From: Neoluteolibacter marinus
GTDB lineage: Bacteria > Verrucomicrobiota > Verrucomicrobiia > Verrucomicrobiales > Akkermansiaceae
NCBI RefSeq assembly: GCF_014904755.1
Contig: NZ_JACZFQ010000006.1
Coordinates: 62,001-126,000 of the forward strand
Direction: 5' to 3'
DNA: 64,000 nucleotides
Positions within the stretch are counted from its first letter, which is position 1; each line of letters opens with the position of its first letter. The notes beneath the pieces are model-generated. The model was not told the DNA's origin. It saw only the letters and a program-made list of their open reading frames with translations, and searched no databases. This document shows positions 16,642-25,290 of the stretch, piece by piece. A program made the position numbers and the translations under genes.

Positions 16642-18485
16642 CAGTTCGATTGGTTTCCCGGGCCGCTGTCCCTGCGACGTTCGCCGTAGTAGATCAGATC
16701 GGTGGAGTAGAGCGCGGTGGGGTAGGGGTAACGGCGCTGGATCTCGGCCATCTTCGGGTCCTTGTCGAAAATACCCATTCCGCCCTGCCGGCCAGGGGCG
16801 GTAGTGGCGTCGACTGCCAAACCGTTGAAGACGAGCGAGGCGAATTCGCCGAACTGGTTGCGAACGACCGGGGCCGGCAAGTCGTAGGTCGAGCTGGGGC
16901 TGATCAGGATGCCCGCGAAGGGGGTGCCGAGCGAGGCGGCATTGTCCTCCAGTTTCTCGAATCCACGTTTGGTCTTGGGCAACCAGAGGCTCAACTTGTC
17001 GGAGTACCATGCCACCGCCCACGGCTGGTCGGAGACGACGATCCGCTCGGTCGTGTCGCCCCGGTCGGCCATCAACTTCGGCACGTCGGTGTGAAGGACG
17101 CTTGGCAGGTAGGGCGGCCATTGGGGCAAACCGCGCTCGCGGAAGGCCATGCCGATCTTCACCTTCAAGGGCAGGGAAAGCACCATCGGGGCCGACGACA
17201 GGATGATCACGGCGAAGTAGTGGGCATTGCGCAGGAACGGCGTGCTCGAGACCACGTCGAGACGGCTCCACAGGATGGAAATGAAGGCCAGGCCGTAGGC
17301 TGCCATCACCGGCGCGAACAGCATGTGGATCTGGTTCGGATGCAGCGCGACGTCGCGGTCGATGCCAAACACCGACATCCCGAGCGCAGCGAAGAACCAC
17401 ATCAACACGATGGCCCAGCGGAACTTGGCGATCGACGGCCGCTTGAACGGATGCAGCAGGGCGATGAAGAACACCGGCGCGGCGAGGATTCCTCCGAGGA
17501 AGGGCAACAGGTCGCTGGCTTGCAACAGGGTCGTGGAGAAGATCTTCAGCAGCATGCCGTCGAGCGTGAGCGGCTCACTCTCGAGGTCGTGGTTGCGCAT
17601 GATCGACGACTCCGAACCGCTGGCGAGGCCGTTGTAGAGGACATAGAAGCCGGTGCCGAAGGGCTGGCCGGAGACATTGGCGGCGCGGATCAGCGGGAAC
17701 GCGATGACAATGGCAAGCAGGGCCAGCGCCGAGAGGGCAACCACGCCGCGGGGCTTGAAGGCGATGGCCGCGTAGATGAGGTAGCCGAGGAAAATCCACA
17801 CCGTGATCCAGTGGGCCAGCACCATCAGCACGAAGAAGGCGGCTCCGAGCAGCGCCGGACCAAATGCCATCCGCCCATCCTCCGTCGCTTCGACCGCCCG
17901 GTAGGTGAAATACAGCCCGCAGGTGAACAGCAGCAGCAACAGCATCTGCGGCATGCCGCTGGCCGAAAACTGCCAGAACAAGTCGCACAGCAGCATCAAC
18001 ACCGCCGTCACGCCGGCAATTTTCGCGTCGAAGATCCGGCTCACCAGCAGGTAGGTCACGCCGATTGCCATCAGGAAAAACAGCGTCGAAACCAAGGCGA
18101 TCACCCGGTCGAGCGGATAGACCAACTCGTTCTTCCCCATCGGCCAGGCGCCTTCCTTTTCGCCGCCGACCATCTTGATCACTGCGCTGAGGATCAGCGG
18201 GTTGAGGGGGGACTGGTAGGTGTCCTTGAAGCCTGAAAATGGCACCGTGCCTTGGTTCGCCTTCTCCGCCTCGTAGTAGGCGAGCGGCCGGATGAACTTG
18301 GTGGTGAAGCCCTCGCCGCGGGCGATCTGGCGGGCGATCTGGGCCTGTTCCATTGCCTGCGGGCTGGACAGTCCGCGGAACAGGGGCAGCAGGTGGAGCA
18401 GGGTGAAACTGATCAGGACCAGGAAGAACAAGATCCGGCGGATCATGACCGCGGTCTCGAACTGGGAAGATTGAATGCTGCTCAT
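16641..18485 (-). CDS. Polytopic membrane protein, possible PMT/ArnT-type glycosyltransferase
   Basis: A 614-residue protein with about 10-12 hydrophobic segments between residues 15 and 420, followed by a soluble C-terminal domain of about 190 residues. The general plan, with an early loop carrying SPQAMEQAQIARQIARGEG after the first membrane helix, resembles lipid-linked-sugar glycosyltransferases of the GT39/ArnT group. The acidic DE pair expected in that loop is not evident, so the assignment is tentative. The ATG at 18485 is chosen because the frame upstream lies inside the end of the regulator gene. It is 28 bases after the NtrC-type regulator and overlaps xseB by one base, so it is in the same transcript. 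Confidence 0.6.
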   Translation of the reverse strand: MSSIQSSQFETAVMIRRILFFLVLISFTLLHLLPLFRGLSSPQAMEQAQIARQIARGEGFTTKFIRPLAYYEAEKANQGTVPFSGFKDTYQSPLNPLILSAVIKMVGGEKEGAWPMGKNELVYPLDRVIALVSTLFFLMAIGVTYLLVSRIFDAKIAGVTAVLMLLCDLFWQFSASGMPQMLLLLLFTCGLYFTYRAVEATEDGRMAFGPALLGAAFFVLMVLAHWITVWIFLGYLIYAAIAFKPRGVVALSALALLAIVIAFPLIRAANVSGQPFGTGFYVLYNGLASGSESSIMRNHDLESEPLTLDGMLLKIFSTTLLQASDLLPFLGGILAAPVFFIALLHPFKRPSIAKFRWAIVLMWFFAALGMSVFGIDRDVALHPNQIHMLFAPVMAAYGLAFISILWSRLDVVSSTPFLRNAHYFAVIILSSAPMVLSLPLKVKIGMAFRERGLPQWPPYLPSVLHTDVPKLMADRGDTTERIVVSDQPWAVAWYSDKLSLWLPKTKRGFEKLEDNAASLGTPFAGILISPSSTYDLPAPVVRNQFGEFASLVFNGLAVDATTAPGRQGGMGIFDKDPKMAEIQRRYPYPTALYSTDLIYYGERRRDSGPGNQSN

Positions 18486-18513
18486 GGGGTAGGATCGGGG
18501 CGCCTGCCGGACT

Positions 18514-19902
18514 TCACTCGCCATCCTCCTTCAACTTCCGTTGAAGGGTGCGGCGGCTGATGCCGAGAAGCTCGGCTGCCCGCGTCCGGTTGCCCGCGGC
18601 TTCCGCCAAGGCTGCGCGGATGGCGCTGGTTTCGAGCGCATGCAAGTTGAATTCCCCGGGAGCGGCAAGGGCGATTTTCCCGGGCTCCGGCGGGGTCGCG
18701 GGGCGCGGGGCCGGAGCGGAAATGGCCGGCGCTTCGCCGAGGATCGTCGCTGGCAGGTGGTGGAGGTCGATCACCGGATCATTGCTCATCACCACCCCGT
18801 GCTCGATCGCCGTCCGCAGTTCCCGGACGTTGCCCGGCCACGGGTAGGCGCGGAGGTGGCGCAGGGCCTGGTCGCTCAGTGGCTTCACCGGTCGGCCGTT
18901 CTCCTCGGCGAACTCCTTGAGGAAGGCCCCGGTCAGCAGCACGATGTCCTCGGCCCGGTCGCGGAGGGGCGGCATCTCGATCCGCACCACGTTGAGCCGG
19001 AAGTACAAGTCCTCGCGGAAATCGCCGCTGGCGACCATCGCGGCGAGGTTCTTGTTGGTGGCGGCGACGAGGCGGACATCGACTTTCACCGGGGTGTTGG
19101 AGCCGACCCGCTCGATCGTCCGCTCGGACAGGGCGCGCAGCAGCTTCACCTGGATCGACGCGTCGATCTCGCCGATTTCGTCGAGGAACAGGGTGCCGCC
19201 GTCGGCTTGTTCGAAGCGTCCGATCCGGCGCTGGGACGCTCCGGTGAACGATCCCTTTTCGTGGCCGAACAGCTCGCTTTCGAGGATTTGGGGGGAAAGG
19301 GCGGCGCAGTGGACGATCACCAGCTTTTCCTCCGGCCGGCCGCTCAGGCGGTGGATGGCGTGGGCAACGACCTCCTTGCCGGTGCCGCTTTCGCCCTCGA
19401 TCAGGACGGTGGCGCGGGTCGGGGCGACCTGCTTGACGACGTTGATGACCTGTTGGATCGCCGGCGACTTGCCGGCGAGGCGCTCGAGGCCGGGCGAGTC
19501 GGTGATTTGCTCGCGCAGCTGGCGGTTTTCCGACTCCAGCTTGCGGCTGCGCAGGGCGCGCTTGAGCAGCATTTCCACCTCGTCGAGGTTGAGCGGCTTG
19601 GTGACGAAGTGCCAGGCGCCGCGGCGCATCGCTTCCACCGCCGTGTCGACCGAGCCGTAGGCGGTCATCATGATCGCGACCGGCGGGGACGGCAGTGACA
19701 GTGCCTGATCGAGCAGGTCCATTCCCGAGTCGCCGCCCATTCGCAGGTCGGTCAGCAGGAGGTCGATCGGATCGGATTTCAAAACCGACATGGCCTCCGC
19801 GACGTTCGCCGCCGTGTAGACGTCGAATTCTTCCTCAAGCGCCGACCGCAGTCCTTCGCGGGTGGCCTTCTCGTCGTCGGCGATGAGCAGGGTGGGGGTC
19901 AT
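18514..19902 (-). CDS. NtrC-family sigma54-dependent response regulator
   Basis: A 462-residue transcription activator. The receiver domain (1-120) has the acidic pocket ADDE at 8-11, the phospho-acceptor D52 and K102. The AAA+ domain begins at about 140, with Walker A GESGTGKE (170-177), the sigma54 contact loop GSFTGA (217-222; usually GAFTGA) and the Walker B segment LFLDEIGEID. A Fis-type helix-turn-helix (AGNRTRAAELLGISRRTLQRKL) ends the protein. Phosphorylation should trigger oligomerisation and opening of sigma54 promoters. The partner kinase gene lies 91 bp upstream on the same strand. I found no convincing -24/-12 site in this window, so its targets are probably elsewhere. Confidence 0.9.
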   Translation of the reverse strand: MTPTLLIADDEKATREGLRSALEEEFDVYTAANVAEAMSVLKSDPIDLLLTDLRMGGDSGMDLLDQALSLPSPPVAIMMTAYGSVDTAVEAMRRGAWHFVTKPLNLDEVEMLLKRALRSRKLESENRQLREQITDSPGLERLAGKSPAIQQVINVVKQVAPTRATVLIEGESGTGKEVVAHAIHRLSGRPEEKLVIVHCAALSPQILESELFGHEKGSFTGASQRRIGRFEQADGGTLFLDEIGEIDASIQVKLLRALSERTIERVGSNTPVKVDVRLVAATNKNLAAMVASGDFREDLYFRLNVVRIEMPPLRDRAEDIVLLTGAFLKEFAEENGRPVKPLSDQALRHLRAYPWPGNVRELRTAIEHGVVMSNDPVIDLHHLPATILGEAPAISAPAPRPATPPEPGKIALAAPGEFNLHALETSAIRAALAEAAGNRTRAAELLGISRRTLQRKLKEDGE

Positions 19903-19993
19903 GGGGATTGGAGATTGAAGATGGCGAATCGAGTATTGTTAGAATGGGTGATGTGTCGCAACTGACTAATAATCAATTTACAAACATCAATGC

Positions 19994-21169
19994 TCAATCA
20001 ATGTCGATCACGTCCGGTTTGGCTTCGAGGAGACGGACGGGTTTGGGGCCGCGGGGCAGGTGAATCAGGATGCGGGTGCCGGCGCCGGGTTCGCTCTGGA
20101 TTTCGATCTCCCCGCCGTGCTCGCGCACCACGCGGCGGACGATCAGGAGGCCGAGGCCCGTACCGCTTTGCTTGGTCGTGCGATACGGCTCGAACAACGA
20201 GCCCATCTGTTCCGGCGGGATGCCGGTGCCGTTGTCCTCGATCGAAAGGGTGGCCTCGAAATCGTTCGCGTGGGCGGCGATGCGAATCACTCCGTCCTTG
20301 CCGCCGATCGCCTGGAAGGCGTTGCGGATCAGGTTGTAAAAGACCTGGTGAAATTGGCCGGAATCCAGCTCCAGCACCGGAAAGTCCTCGTCGAGGTCGA
20401 GTTCCACGGCGATCCCCCGCGACTCGAGCTCCGGTTCCAAAAGGCGCAGGGCGTCCTGCAGGACCCGGGTCAGGACACAGTGCTCGCGGTGCGGGGTGGT
20501 CGGCCGGACGGCCTGCAGGAACTGCTTGAGGATGGTATCGAGCCGCTGGATTTCGTTGCGCGCGGTCGTCAGGTGTTCCTGCAGCGGCGCGCGGTCGCCG
20601 GGCGGCAGCTTGCGCAGCTTGCGGGACATCAGCTGGAGGTGGATGTCGAGCGAGTTGAGCGGGTTGCCGATTTCATGCGCCACGCCGGCGGCGAGCAGGG
20701 TCAGGGCGTTGAGGCGCTCCGACTCGAGGGTCTGTTCGGCCTCCTGGCGGGTGATGGTCAGGTCGCGCACCAGCATCACCCAGCCGAGGGGTTCCTCGCC
20801 GGCGGGTTCCGAGGTGATCGGCGACAGGTAGAAATTCAGGAAGCGGTTCTCGGGGTAGAAGATCTCGAGGTCCCGCGACACCGACTTGCCGGGCTTGGCC
20901 AGCGACTTCCATTCCAGGCCGGGAACCCGCGAGGTCAGCGGCGTCCCGGGGGCTTCATCGGCATCGATGCCGAAAAAGCGGCACGCGGCGTCGTTGATGA
21001 AGGTGATCTTGCCCTCCTCGTCGAGCACGATGACGCCTTCGTGGAGGGCCTCGAAGACCTGCTCGAGGAAGCCCTTTTCCCGCACCAGGCGGTCGAGGAG
21101 TTGGCGCGCTTCGGCCGGGTCGATGCGGTCGATCCGGGCCAGCAATTTGTCGAGGAAGCCGGGTTTCAA
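19994..21169 (-). CDS. PAS-domain sensor histidine kinase, soluble
   Basis: A 391-residue kinase for the adjacent NtrC-type regulator. No signal peptide or membrane helix is visible, so it senses a cytoplasmic cue. A leading helical segment (1-35) is followed by a PAS domain (about 36-145; VFEALHEGVIVLDEEGKITFIN). The HisKA box is at H165 (GVAHEIGNPLNSL). The ATP lid follows with N (NLIRNAFQAI), G1 (DNGTGI), F (FEPYRTTK) and G2 (GTGLGL) motifs. The best start is TTG at 21169, since no ATG or GTG lies close upstream in frame. The NtrB-like order kinase-regulator, with the regulator downstream, is conserved. The stimulus is unknown. Confidence 0.88.
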   Translation of the reverse strand: MKPGFLDKLLARIDRIDPAEARQLLDRLVREKGFLEQVFEALHEGVIVLDEEGKITFINDAACRFFGIDADEAPGTPLTSRVPGLEWKSLAKPGKSVSRDLEIFYPENRFLNFYLSPITSEPAGEEPLGWVMLVRDLTITRQEAEQTLESERLNALTLLAAGVAHEIGNPLNSLDIHLQLMSRKLRKLPPGDRAPLQEHLTTARNEIQRLDTILKQFLQAVRPTTPHREHCVLTRVLQDALRLLEPELESRGIAVELDLDEDFPVLELDSGQFHQVFYNLIRNAFQAIGGKDGVIRIAAHANDFEATLSIEDNGTGIPPEQMGSLFEPYRTTKQSGTGLGLLIVRRVVREHGGEIEIQSEPGAGTRILIHLPRGPKPVRLLEAKPDVIDID

Positions 21170-21246
21170 TGTGTTCGCGCCCGCCTTTCGGGGCGCGACA
21201 GAATGGCGCGGCTACTGCCGAAAGGCAAGTGGCAGGCGGAAAGGAA

Positions 21247-23472
21247 TCAGCGCGACTCAAGCTGGGCCTTCATTTGCAGCGCGGGCACGTAGCCGGGGTC
21301 GCGGGCGAGGGCGGATTGCAGGGCCTTGAGCGCCGCGTCCCGTTGGCCGAGCCGGGCGTGGATCGTCGCGCGGGCATACGGGGCGCCGGGGTCGAGCGGG
21401 TTGAGTTCCTCGGCGCGTTGCAGGGCCGCGATCGCGTCGGCGGCCTTGCCTTGGCCCGACAGCAGCAGGCCGAGGTTGTAGTGGGCGCGGGCGAAATCCG
21501 GATTGAGGGCGACCGTTTGCCGCAGGCGCTCCTCGGCCTTGGCGGTGTCGCCGAGTTCGGCATAGCCGAGGGCGGCGAGGTAGGGGATTTCCGAGTTTTC
21601 GGGGTCGAGCCCGGCGGCATCGTCGAGCCAACGCACCGACTCCGGGGTGCGGCCGACCCCGCCGAGGAAGACCGCGAAGTCGCGGCGTGGCGCGGCCGAC
21701 GACTGGTCCCACTCGATGGCGCGCTTGAACCACTTTTCCGCGCCGGCGATGTCCCGCCGGATCACGGCGAGGCGTGCCATCCGCATCGCTCCGCCCGGCT
21801 GGTCCGACTGATGGCGGGCGATTTCCTCGGCTTCCTTCACCGCCGGATGGTCGGCGGGCAGGCGGTCGAGCGCGCCCCAAGCGGCTTCGAAGCGGACCGA
21901 CTTCATCGGGTCGGCGAGCAATTTGTCGACCACCGGCTGGCGGTCGCCGCGGCGACTGAGGATGAAGGCGGCGGCCGAGCGCGCGACGGGATCGGCGTCG
22001 CTGGCGGCCCGTTCGGCCCGCAAGGCGACGCGTTCGTCGGCGATCCAGCCTTCCATCAGCCGCAGCAAGGTCGCCTTCCACGCACCGATTTGCTCGTTGT
22101 CGAAGGCCGCGAGCAGGGCGTCCAGCGAGCCGTGTCCATTCTGGGCCGCGGCGATGGCGCGGGTGCGGGCGCGGGCCGGCGTGTTCATCTTGTCGCCATA
22201 CCACTCATCGACCTTGGCGATCTGCCAGTCGAGGCCCTTGTCGGAGTGGCAGTCGTTGCAGGCGTTGGGGGTGCCGAGCTCCTTGGTCAAAAGCGGGTCG
22301 GGACTCGGGAAGCGGTGGTCGCTGCGCGGGTCGCGGCCCATGTAGGTTTTCTTCGGCATGTGGCAGTCAACACAGCGGCTGCCGGGGGTGCCGGCGTCGT
22401 GGAAAGTGTGCTTGGCGGGCTCGATCACGATCGCCTCGTTGGCGCCGGTGGCGTGGCACTGCATGCACAGCGCGTTGCTTTCCACCGCCTCCCGGCCACC
22501 CAGCGGCTCGGCCTTGTGGGGATCGTGGCAATGGGTGCAGCTGATTCCCTTGTGGCCCATCCGCGACAGCTGGAGGGAGGTGAAATTGTAGTCCTCGTCG
22601 ATCTGCTGGCCGTCCGGGTGCCACAGCCCCGGTTGGCTGGGCAGGGCGAGCTGATAGTGGTCGAAGAAGGAGTCGCCCGGCAGAAAGTTCTCGTCCAGCT
22701 CCTCGCGGCGGGCGTGGCAGGTGGCGCAGGTGTGCGACCACTCGACCGGGGTGAATTTCCTCGCTGGGTCGATGACGCACTCGCCGGTGCCGTGGTTCTC
22801 GCGTGACGGCCCGTGGCATTGGGCGCAGCCGACGCCCTGCTCGACCCACTTCGTGTGGTAGGCGTCCTGCTCGCTGTCGTAGCCCTTCTTCAGGTCGGTG
22901 AAGTGGCAATAGGCGCACTGGCTGTTCCAGTTCATCCCGCGCCGCGTCCAGTGGCCCCATTCGTGCGGCCGGCGGTTCTGGTCGCCGTAAATGCTGTACC
23001 AATCCTCCTTGGCCGGGTCCCAGGCCATGTCGGGCACCTGGTAGCGGCCCTTGCCGACATCGACGAGGTACTGGACCAGCGGTTCGTAGCCGATCGCCAT
23101 CGGCGGCTTGCCCTCGATCGGTTTCGCTTTCTTGTCCGCCAGGTCCTCCCAGCGGATCTCAGGAGCCGCCGCGCCGCCGCTGAACTTCCAGGACGCGTCG
23201 CCGACCTGAAGTTCGAGCTCCGCGAAAGCCGCGGCATCGGCCGGGGCGCCGATGTCGCGATGGGCGAGGGCGTGGTGCGAGCCCTTCCATTCCTCGGCGG
23301 CCTTTTGATGGCAATCGAGGCACTCCGAAGAGGGCGCTTTGACCACCTGACGCTCGGCGGCCGGCGGAGCGGCTGGAGTCGCGGCCGTCTTCGGGGTCTC
23401 CTTCTTCCCGCAAGCCGCGAGGGCGGCGTAAGCACCCGCTGCCAGCAACCAACCCCGCGATTTCCAAGTCAT
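21247..23472 (-). CDS. Octaheme c-type cytochrome with TPR tail, lipoprotein
   Basis: A 741-residue exported electron-transfer protein. The ATG at 23472 gives a lipoprotein signal with lipobox LAAC before GKKE; the frame upstream of it is not part of the gene. Eight CxxCH haem sites are present: CLDCH, CAYCH, CAQCH, CATCH, CTHCH, CMQCH, CVDCH and CNDCH. This is the arrangement of the cytochrome c554/NrfA-like multihaem proteins. The last 350 residues have a HEAT-like stretch followed by TPR repeats (NPDFARAHYNLGLLL, LNPLDPGAPYARATIH), so the protein is a redox module fused to a binding module. It should be matured by the cytochrome c maturation system. It is divergent from cutA. Electron donor and acceptor are unknown. 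Confidence 0.85.
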   Translation of the reverse strand: MTWKSRGWLLAAGAYAALAACGKKETPKTAATPAAPPAAERQVVKAPSSECLDCHQKAAEEWKGSHHALAHRDIGAPADAAAFAELELQVGDASWKFSGGAAAPEIRWEDLADKKAKPIEGKPPMAIGYEPLVQYLVDVGKGRYQVPDMAWDPAKEDWYSIYGDQNRRPHEWGHWTRRGMNWNSQCAYCHFTDLKKGYDSEQDAYHTKWVEQGVGCAQCHGPSRENHGTGECVIDPARKFTPVEWSHTCATCHARREELDENFLPGDSFFDHYQLALPSQPGLWHPDGQQIDEDYNFTSLQLSRMGHKGISCTHCHDPHKAEPLGGREAVESNALCMQCHATGANEAIVIEPAKHTFHDAGTPGSRCVDCHMPKKTYMGRDPRSDHRFPSPDPLLTKELGTPNACNDCHSDKGLDWQIAKVDEWYGDKMNTPARARTRAIAAAQNGHGSLDALLAAFDNEQIGAWKATLLRLMEGWIADERVALRAERAASDADPVARSAAAFILSRRGDRQPVVDKLLADPMKSVRFEAAWGALDRLPADHPAVKEAEEIARHQSDQPGGAMRMARLAVIRRDIAGAEKWFKRAIEWDQSSAAPRRDFAVFLGGVGRTPESVRWLDDAAGLDPENSEIPYLAALGYAELGDTAKAEERLRQTVALNPDFARAHYNLGLLLSGQGKAADAIAALQRAEELNPLDPGAPYARATIHARLGQRDAALKALQSALARDPGYVPALQMKAQLESR

Positions 23473-23592
23473 GGCCAAGGGATCTAGCAGAGAATCCGGG
23501 GCTACGTCCAAGGTTCTCGTCGAGGCGTCTTCATCTGCCGCGTGGTTCGCCTCTTCCATCGACACTTCCCGCGGCGGGGTGCAGCCTGCGGC

Positions 23593-23910
23593 ATGGATTC
23601 GCCCGTGGTCGTGCTCTGCACCTTTCCCGACGTCGAGGTAGCCCGCCGGGTCGCCGGGGAGCTGGTGACACGCCGGCTGGCGGCTTGCGTCAACCTCGTC
23701 CCCGGCGTCGAATCCATCTACCGATGGGAGGGCGAGGTTGAACGGTCGGGCGAGGTGCTCGGCCTGATCAAGACGACCTGCTACCCCGAGCTTGAGGCCG
23801 GGCTGAAAGAGCTCCATCCCTACGAAGTGCCCGAAATCGTCGCCTTGCCGGTGGGCGCGGGATTGCCCGCCTACCTGGCGTGGCTCGGGGAAAGCTGCGG
23901 CAACGCTTAG
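23593..23910 (+). CDS. cutA: CutA1 divalent-ion tolerance protein
   Basis: A 105-residue cytoplasmic trimeric protein of the ferredoxin-like fold, linked to divalent metal tolerance. Its signatures are complete: (C)TFPDVEVARRVAGELV, RLAACVNL(V)PGVESIY, W-EGE(V)E, (L)IKT and YPELEAGLKELHPYEVPEIVALPV. Upstream codons are not conserved, so the ATG at 23593 (MDSPVVV) is taken. It is divergent from the cytochrome gene (121 bp apart) and ends 10 bp before the convergent acylphosphatase gene. Its exact physiological role remains debated in the family. Confidence 0.92.
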   Translation: MDSPVVVLCTFPDVEVARRVAGELVTRRLAACVNLVPGVESIYRWEGEVERSGEVLGLIKTTCYPELEAGLKELHPYEVPEIVALPVGAGLPAYLAWLGESCGNA

Positions 23911-23920
23911 CCCCGGCGCG

Positions 23921-24196
23921 CTAGCGCTCGATCGTGAAGCCCTTCACGCCCTCGAGCGGCGGGATGTTCTTCACGTGCATGCCCTTGATGTGGTGGGCCA
24001 GCGTCGATTCCTCGGCGATCTCCTGGATGAATGCTTCCACTTCCCCGGTCTCGCCCATGACTTCCATTTCGACGGTGCCGTCGGGGAGGTTCTTGACCGT
24101 TCCGCAGACCTCGAAGCCCTTGGCAATGTCCTTGGTCTGGTAGCGGAAACCCACGCCTTGCACGCGGCCTTCGAAAATCACACGTCGGGCGGTCAT
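23921..24196 (-). CDS. acyP: Acylphosphatase
   Basis: Hydrolyses acyl-phosphate bonds such as that of 1,3-bisphosphoglycerate or carbamoyl phosphate, in the cytoplasm. The protein has 91 residues, the family size. The signature GRVQGVGFRY supplies the catalytic arginine, and the catalytic asparagine lies in GTVKNLPDGTVE. The C-terminal strand (GFTIER) closes the fold. It is convergent with cutA (10 bp) and lies 60 bp from the end of marC on the same strand. It has no obvious operon partner. Confidence 0.93.
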   Translation of the reverse strand: MTARRVIFEGRVQGVGFRYQTKDIAKGFEVCGTVKNLPDGTVEMEVMGETGEVEAFIQEIAEESTLAHHIKGMHVKNIPPLEGVKGFTIER

Positions 24197-24265
24197 CTCG
24201 GCGAACGATGCCGCTGCCCCGGGCCGGGCTCAAGGCGCAATTGGCAGGGCTCCGGCCGGCCGGTT

Positions 24266-24859
24266 TCAGGGAAACTCAAGCGCGCCGTAGCTGGACACGC
24301 CGTCGAGGAACATCTGCACCGCCACCAGGATCAGCAGCAGGCCCATCAGGCGCTCGAGGGCGCGGGTGCCCTTGGTGCCGACCAGCTTCAGCAGCCAGGG
24401 TGAAGCGAGCAGGATCAGCGACGAGGCGAGCCAGGCTCCGATCACTGCCGCCGCGACCATGCCAAGCTCCGCGGGATGTTTCGACGCAGTCAGCAGGATC
24501 AGGGCGATGCTCGAGGGACCGGCGATCATCGGCACGGCCAGCGGAACGATGAACGGTTCGGCATCGTCGGGTTCGCCCAACACGGAGCGGGTGGGGAAGA
24601 CCATGCCGAGGGCGATCAGAAACAGCAGGATGCCGCCGGAGATGCTGAGTGTGGCGGGGCGCACGCCGAGGAAACCGAGCAGGAACTTCCCGAGGAACAG
24701 GAAGAACAGCAGGATGGCCAGGGCGATGAGGAGCTCCCGGACCAGCACCGCCCGGCGCCGCGGCTCCGGGACTTTTAAAAGCACGGAGTGGAAGATCGCG
24801 GCGTTGCCGAAGGGGTCGAGCACCAGGAAGAGGGTGATGGCGAGCGGGAGGAGGTTCAT
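24266..24859 (-). CDS. MarC-family inner-membrane protein
   Basis: A 197-residue protein with six hydrophobic segments and the two family markers: LDPFGNAAIFHSV in the first helix and PFIVPLAVPMIAGPSSIA in the fourth, which repeat an (L/P)xPxGxxx motif in two inverted halves. MarC/UPF0056 proteins are small multi-spanning membrane proteins whose transported substrate is not established. The start overlaps the upstream gene by four bases (ATGA), so marC is the last gene of a tightly coupled run of five. Confidence 0.88.
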   Translation of the reverse strand: MNLLPLAITLFLVLDPFGNAAIFHSVLLKVPEPRRRAVLVRELLIALAILLFFLFLGKFLLGFLGVRPATLSISGGILLFLIALGMVFPTRSVLGEPDDAEPFIVPLAVPMIAGPSSIALILLTASKHPAELGMVAAAVIGAWLASSLILLASPWLLKLVGTKGTRALERLMGLLLILVAVQMFLDGVSSYGALEFP

Positions 24860-25290
24860 TCGTCGCGTGGGTCGGGGTCGCCGCGCTGGGGGATCGAAGG
24901 ACCTCCGGTCGACGCCTGGCGGAGTTTGAGCAAGGTGTTGCGTTCGATGACGATCACGCCCTTGCGGACGGGGTAGGTGGCGCGGATGTAGGAGAGATCG
25001 GTGATCTCGAGCTTGTCCCAGCGGCCTCGGAGCAGGTTGATGCGACCATTTTCGATGGTCGACTTCTGCTCGGACCCACCGCGGCGGAGGGTGATTTCGA
25101 ACGTCTCCGGAACGTGCCCGGCGTCGTCGACAAAACGGATTTCGGTGCGCAAGGGGCCGATGTAGAATGCGACACCGGCAGCGATCGCGACCAGCACCAG
25201 CGGCACGGGCCAGCGACCTGTGCGGCGCCGGGGCGGCGAGGCTGGCAGTGGTGGCGGCGCTTGGTCCGGCAGCGGTGGCGGCAGATCCAT
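24856..25290 (-). CDS. Small membrane-anchored protein of unknown function
   Basis: A 144-residue protein. A proline-rich N-terminus (PPPLPDQAPPPLP) and a single membrane helix at about residues 27-44 (WPVPLVLVAIAAGVAFYIG) are followed by a soluble domain of roughly 100 residues, mostly strand-like (IRFVDD, FEITLRRG, GVIVIE). No known family is apparent. Its ATG overlaps the stop of the upstream gene by one base, and its own stop overlaps the marC start by four. This argues for coordinated production with marC. Confidence 0.65.
   Translation of the reverse strand: MDLPPPLPDQAPPPLPASPPRRRTGRWPVPLVLVAIAAGVAFYIGPLRTEIRFVDDAGHVPETFEITLRRGGSEQKSTIENGRINLLRGRWDKLEITDLSYIRATYPVRKGVIVIERNTLLKLRQASTGGPSIPQRGDPDPRDE

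Noticed and set aside
21247-23472. Sigma54 promoter-like TGGCA...TTGC strings inside the cytochrome gene
   Set aside because: The GG to GC spacing is eight bases rather than ten and the strings lie within coding sequence.
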